Source: Prosopocoilus inquinatus (lineage: Eukaryota > Arthropoda > Insecta > Coleoptera > Lucanidae). From it: DNA of 64,000 bases. Below are positions 61,452 through 64,000 of this stretch, piece by piece; within the stretch, counting starts at the first letter, position 1, and the number at the start of each line of letters is the position of its first letter. Both the position numbers and the translations under genes were made by a program. The DNA lies in assembly GCA_036172665.1 (NCBI GenBank), contig CM069876.1, positions 45,353,001 to 45,417,000 on the forward strand, in the 5' to 3' direction. The notes beneath the pieces are model-generated. The model searched no databases. It saw only the letters and a list, made by a program, of their open reading frames with translations, and was not told the origin of the DNA.

Positions 61452-62029
61452 CATAATAAACCCAACAAAATACACTGCAATCGTAAATGGTTGAACGTGC
61501 CGCTTCATACAAAAATTTCTTGGTCCAGTTACTAGAAATCATGTACCCAATTTAAAGGCGTGCGGATTAAAATTTCTATAGGGGTTTTAATCTGAAGTTA
61601 TGTTCACACTAGAGGATCAAAGAAAATGTAACGTTACTTGTAAAAACAAAGTCAACTGAATAATAGTATTCAAAAATACTTATTTACTGATTTCGAATGA
61701 TTTAAACTGCAAATTGTAGAAAACTCAAACATAAACAAACCATACACGAACGCTACTGCTTGCCAGCTGATCTGGAGCATTCAAAAACGCGAAAATTCCC
61801 TAGGCGGAAAGTAGTTTTGATCACCTTTGGGTATTTACTTTCTCAAGGACGCTCAATCATTTACGACCACAGTGTATATAATTCCGATCCGTATTGATAA
61901 GGAAATGGATTATTTTCATTAATCACACCATCAGAGAATTTCGTAATCAAAAGGTTGGCAACACTGAACAGAAAACTGTATGGGCAATATGTTTCACTTG
62001 ATTTGTCCTTATTGAATATTTGTAGGAAC

Positions 62030-62150
62030 GATCTCAGTTTGATTCAACATCCGGTATACATGCATATAATGTACTCTGTAGGTATTGAATTTCTAAGTAT
62101 GATCTCACTTTGATTCAACAACCGGTATATAATGTACTCTGCAGGTATAA
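62030..62150. repeat. Two-copy 65-bp tandem repeat
   Basis: GATCTCASTTTGATTCAACA and ATAATGTACTCTGYAGGTAT occur twice. Confidence 0.88.
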
Positions 62151-62346
62151 AATAGTTGCAAATCAGTTTCGATTGCAAAGGACTTCGAGCATCCCTTAGC
62201 CCTAGATGGTTCTTGGGTGTCAACAAGGAGGTTAAGTAACTGGAGGAGTTACAAGCGAGCGGATTTTTGGACGCACACTTCCCTCTCTTGTATGGCAAAA
62301 ACAAGGAACACCAGAGAGCACAGTCCGTTCGGTTTTGCCATAATAA

Positions 62347-62494
62347 GGGCCAGTTGCACCATACATTTAAGCAAAGCTTAACTTTAAGTGTCGCTTAGAT
62401 TGTGAGTTACGTAAATGTTTATCTAACCTTAAATATCACATTATAAGCAATACTTACATTTAAGCTCGGCTCAAGTGTTTGGTGCAACTGGCCA
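62347..62494. mobile_element. 148-bp TWA-type MITE
   Basis: GGGCCAGTTGCACCATACAT at the left and its complement GGTGCAACTGGCC at the right. TAA duplicated exactly at both flanks (62344-62346, 62495-62497). Hairpin-forming, no ORF. Confidence 0.82.
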
Positions 62495-62599
62495 TAAAGG
62501 ACCGATTTATTTTCGATAAAGAAGAACTCTTTATTCGGAACTGCATCTTCCACATACTTAACCTCGATGGGTGACAAACTGGTTGCTGTTTGTCATTCT

Positions 62600-64000
62600 G
62601 ACGCACGTTAAAAAAGGTTCAAAAATTCGACGCGCGATGACGCACTTTAAACTCTATGTAGTCAGTATGTGTTGACAAAATAAGTTTCAAGATAAAGTAA
62701 AGTAAAGTATTCGTGCACAAAGTTTTCAATTACTTTTATTTATACATACATGCTGCATTCTCACATCCAGTTTGGCCTTAATTAATTAAAAACAATTATT
62801 GCTTGTAAAACTAGTCACACAATAGTCATCAAATCATCAACGTGATTAACCGACCACATGTTCACTCTCATGATCAACGACTAACGTAAGCAAACGAAAC
62901 AGATACCTTTCAAGGTCTATCTATTCTTTTTTCTATGTAAACTTGTTTCTCACACGTACTAGATCTGTGTGTGTACGTATTTGAATTGCATACAAGAAAA
63001 AAAAAGAAAAAGAAATGATCGAATTACTTGGTGTCGACCAGACGCGCTCATTTCTGCATCATCAGAATAGTCAGGACGACGCCTTAATTTTAACACACGG
63101 TATACATACACCTGCTTTATGGAGTTTCGAATGATTTTATTTGAGGTCTTGCGTAATCGGAATGTTTTTCGACCTCGAAACGAGAAACCTGTTATTGTTT
63201 TATTATTTACGGCGGTTTCCAAACTTTATGTTACTATGCCTCCCTTTAAAAAAAAAAAAAAATCAAATATAACCTTGGCGTCTCCATCTCTTCCTTCCTT
63301 TCATAAAATAATACAGAAGTTTAGTATATTATAAGGACACATTTTCTTATTAGTTTAGTTTGTTTTTGTTATGATGAACGTTATATTTCCGTTAAGTTTT
63401 CACGCCTCCCACTTTAGAAATTGCTGATTTACCGCGGAATGAATGGAACTCGTTCTCTTCGTTAAACTGTCAAAGTGGACCAATTTTTAAAGGCCGCCAC
63501 TGTACATACCAACGTGCAGCTAACATGCAATGTGGTGGCCACGAAGTCGTTGACACTCGGTATATGTCATATTAGCGACGTAACTAAACGAGGGGTTCAA
63601 TAATAATCATTGTTTTCTTCCGTTCTGGATTCCGACATGTAAATTCAGGCGAATTCAGGGCAATAAGCGACGAGTTTCTAATTAATTGCGCACATCCGAT
63701 ACAGTTGGCCAACGTGAACGTGGATAGCGAAAGAAAGGAGCGCAATTTTTGCAACGTCCGCGCACTTTTTTGCGCCGAGGATAATAATAATTAGTAATTA
63801 CATTTACATTTTGCCTGTACGTGACGACATGAATTCGCAATTAAAATAATATCACGCGATTTCGAACGAACGAAATACAGAGTGTCTAAAAAAGATTGTA
63901 TGGTATACATGCCTATATAGTGCCACTAATCTCACAATAGTCCTGATTGAGGGCGCTGCTTGGTACTATTTGTCTCATTCTAATCTGGTTTATAACTGCA
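62600..64000. other. No recognisable gene at the right edge
   Basis: AT-rich with a few ORFs of 70-87 codons lacking domains. The stretch 63.66-63.86 kb is a little GC-richer but shows no coding pattern that I recognise. Confidence 0.4.

Overview
The window reads as AT-rich insect nuclear DNA. Probable order is Coleoptera, inferred from the many ACAGGGTG-ended repeats and the abundance of small foldback elements; this is not proven. Nearly all of it is non-coding and repeat-rich. Most open frames are short, compositionally biased and do not look like genes.

One protein gene can be assembled with confidence. It is a sphingomyelin synthase (phosphatidylcholine:ceramide cholinephosphotransferase family) on the minus strand, with six coding exons between 53890 and 39141. 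All splice phases agree and give a 397-residue protein. It carries the family signature CGDxxxSGHT, the HYTVDV block and the conserved C-terminal tail. Its introns run from 69 bp to about 6 kb and hold many repeats. These include a 1.8-kb non-autonomous hAT-like element in intron 2, two small foldback elements in intron 1, and a palindromic element plus A/C-rich repeat in intron 5. Upstream non-coding exon(s) and the promoter were not located.

1-39 kb (downstream of the gene on its strand) is a mosaic of repeats: a 640-bp palindrome at the left edge; a 7-unit tandem array of a 233-bp palindromic monomer (4.37-6.0 kb); a 3-kb A/C-rich block (7.3-10.3 kb); a 680-bp foldback (11.5-12.2 kb); tandem arrays of about 240 bp and 183 bp (13.7-16.9 kb); arrays of 112 bp and about 210 bp (20-24.7 kb); a block duplication later hit by two small DNA elements (24.5-26.6 kb); and a 1.0-1.4-kb tandem duplication (35.1-37.6 kb). 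A broken non-LTR reverse transcriptase fragment lies at 20.87-20.93 kb. Two GC-rich islands (6.6-6.97 and 10.33-10.49 kb), each ending at a good splice-donor sequence, could be first exons or promoters of an unidentified plus-strand gene.

54-64 kb (upstream of the gene) has a 39-bp minisatellite close to the gene's 5' side, T-rich and A-rich degenerate arrays, and more foldback elements. At least four elements have ends like GGCCC/GGGCC and TWA target duplications, as in PIF/Harbinger-derived MITEs. I found no convincing new biological system. The best novelty candidates are the palindromic satellite, the nested palindromes and the A/C-rich core inside the hAT-like element. All repeat similarities and copy counts were judged by eye.
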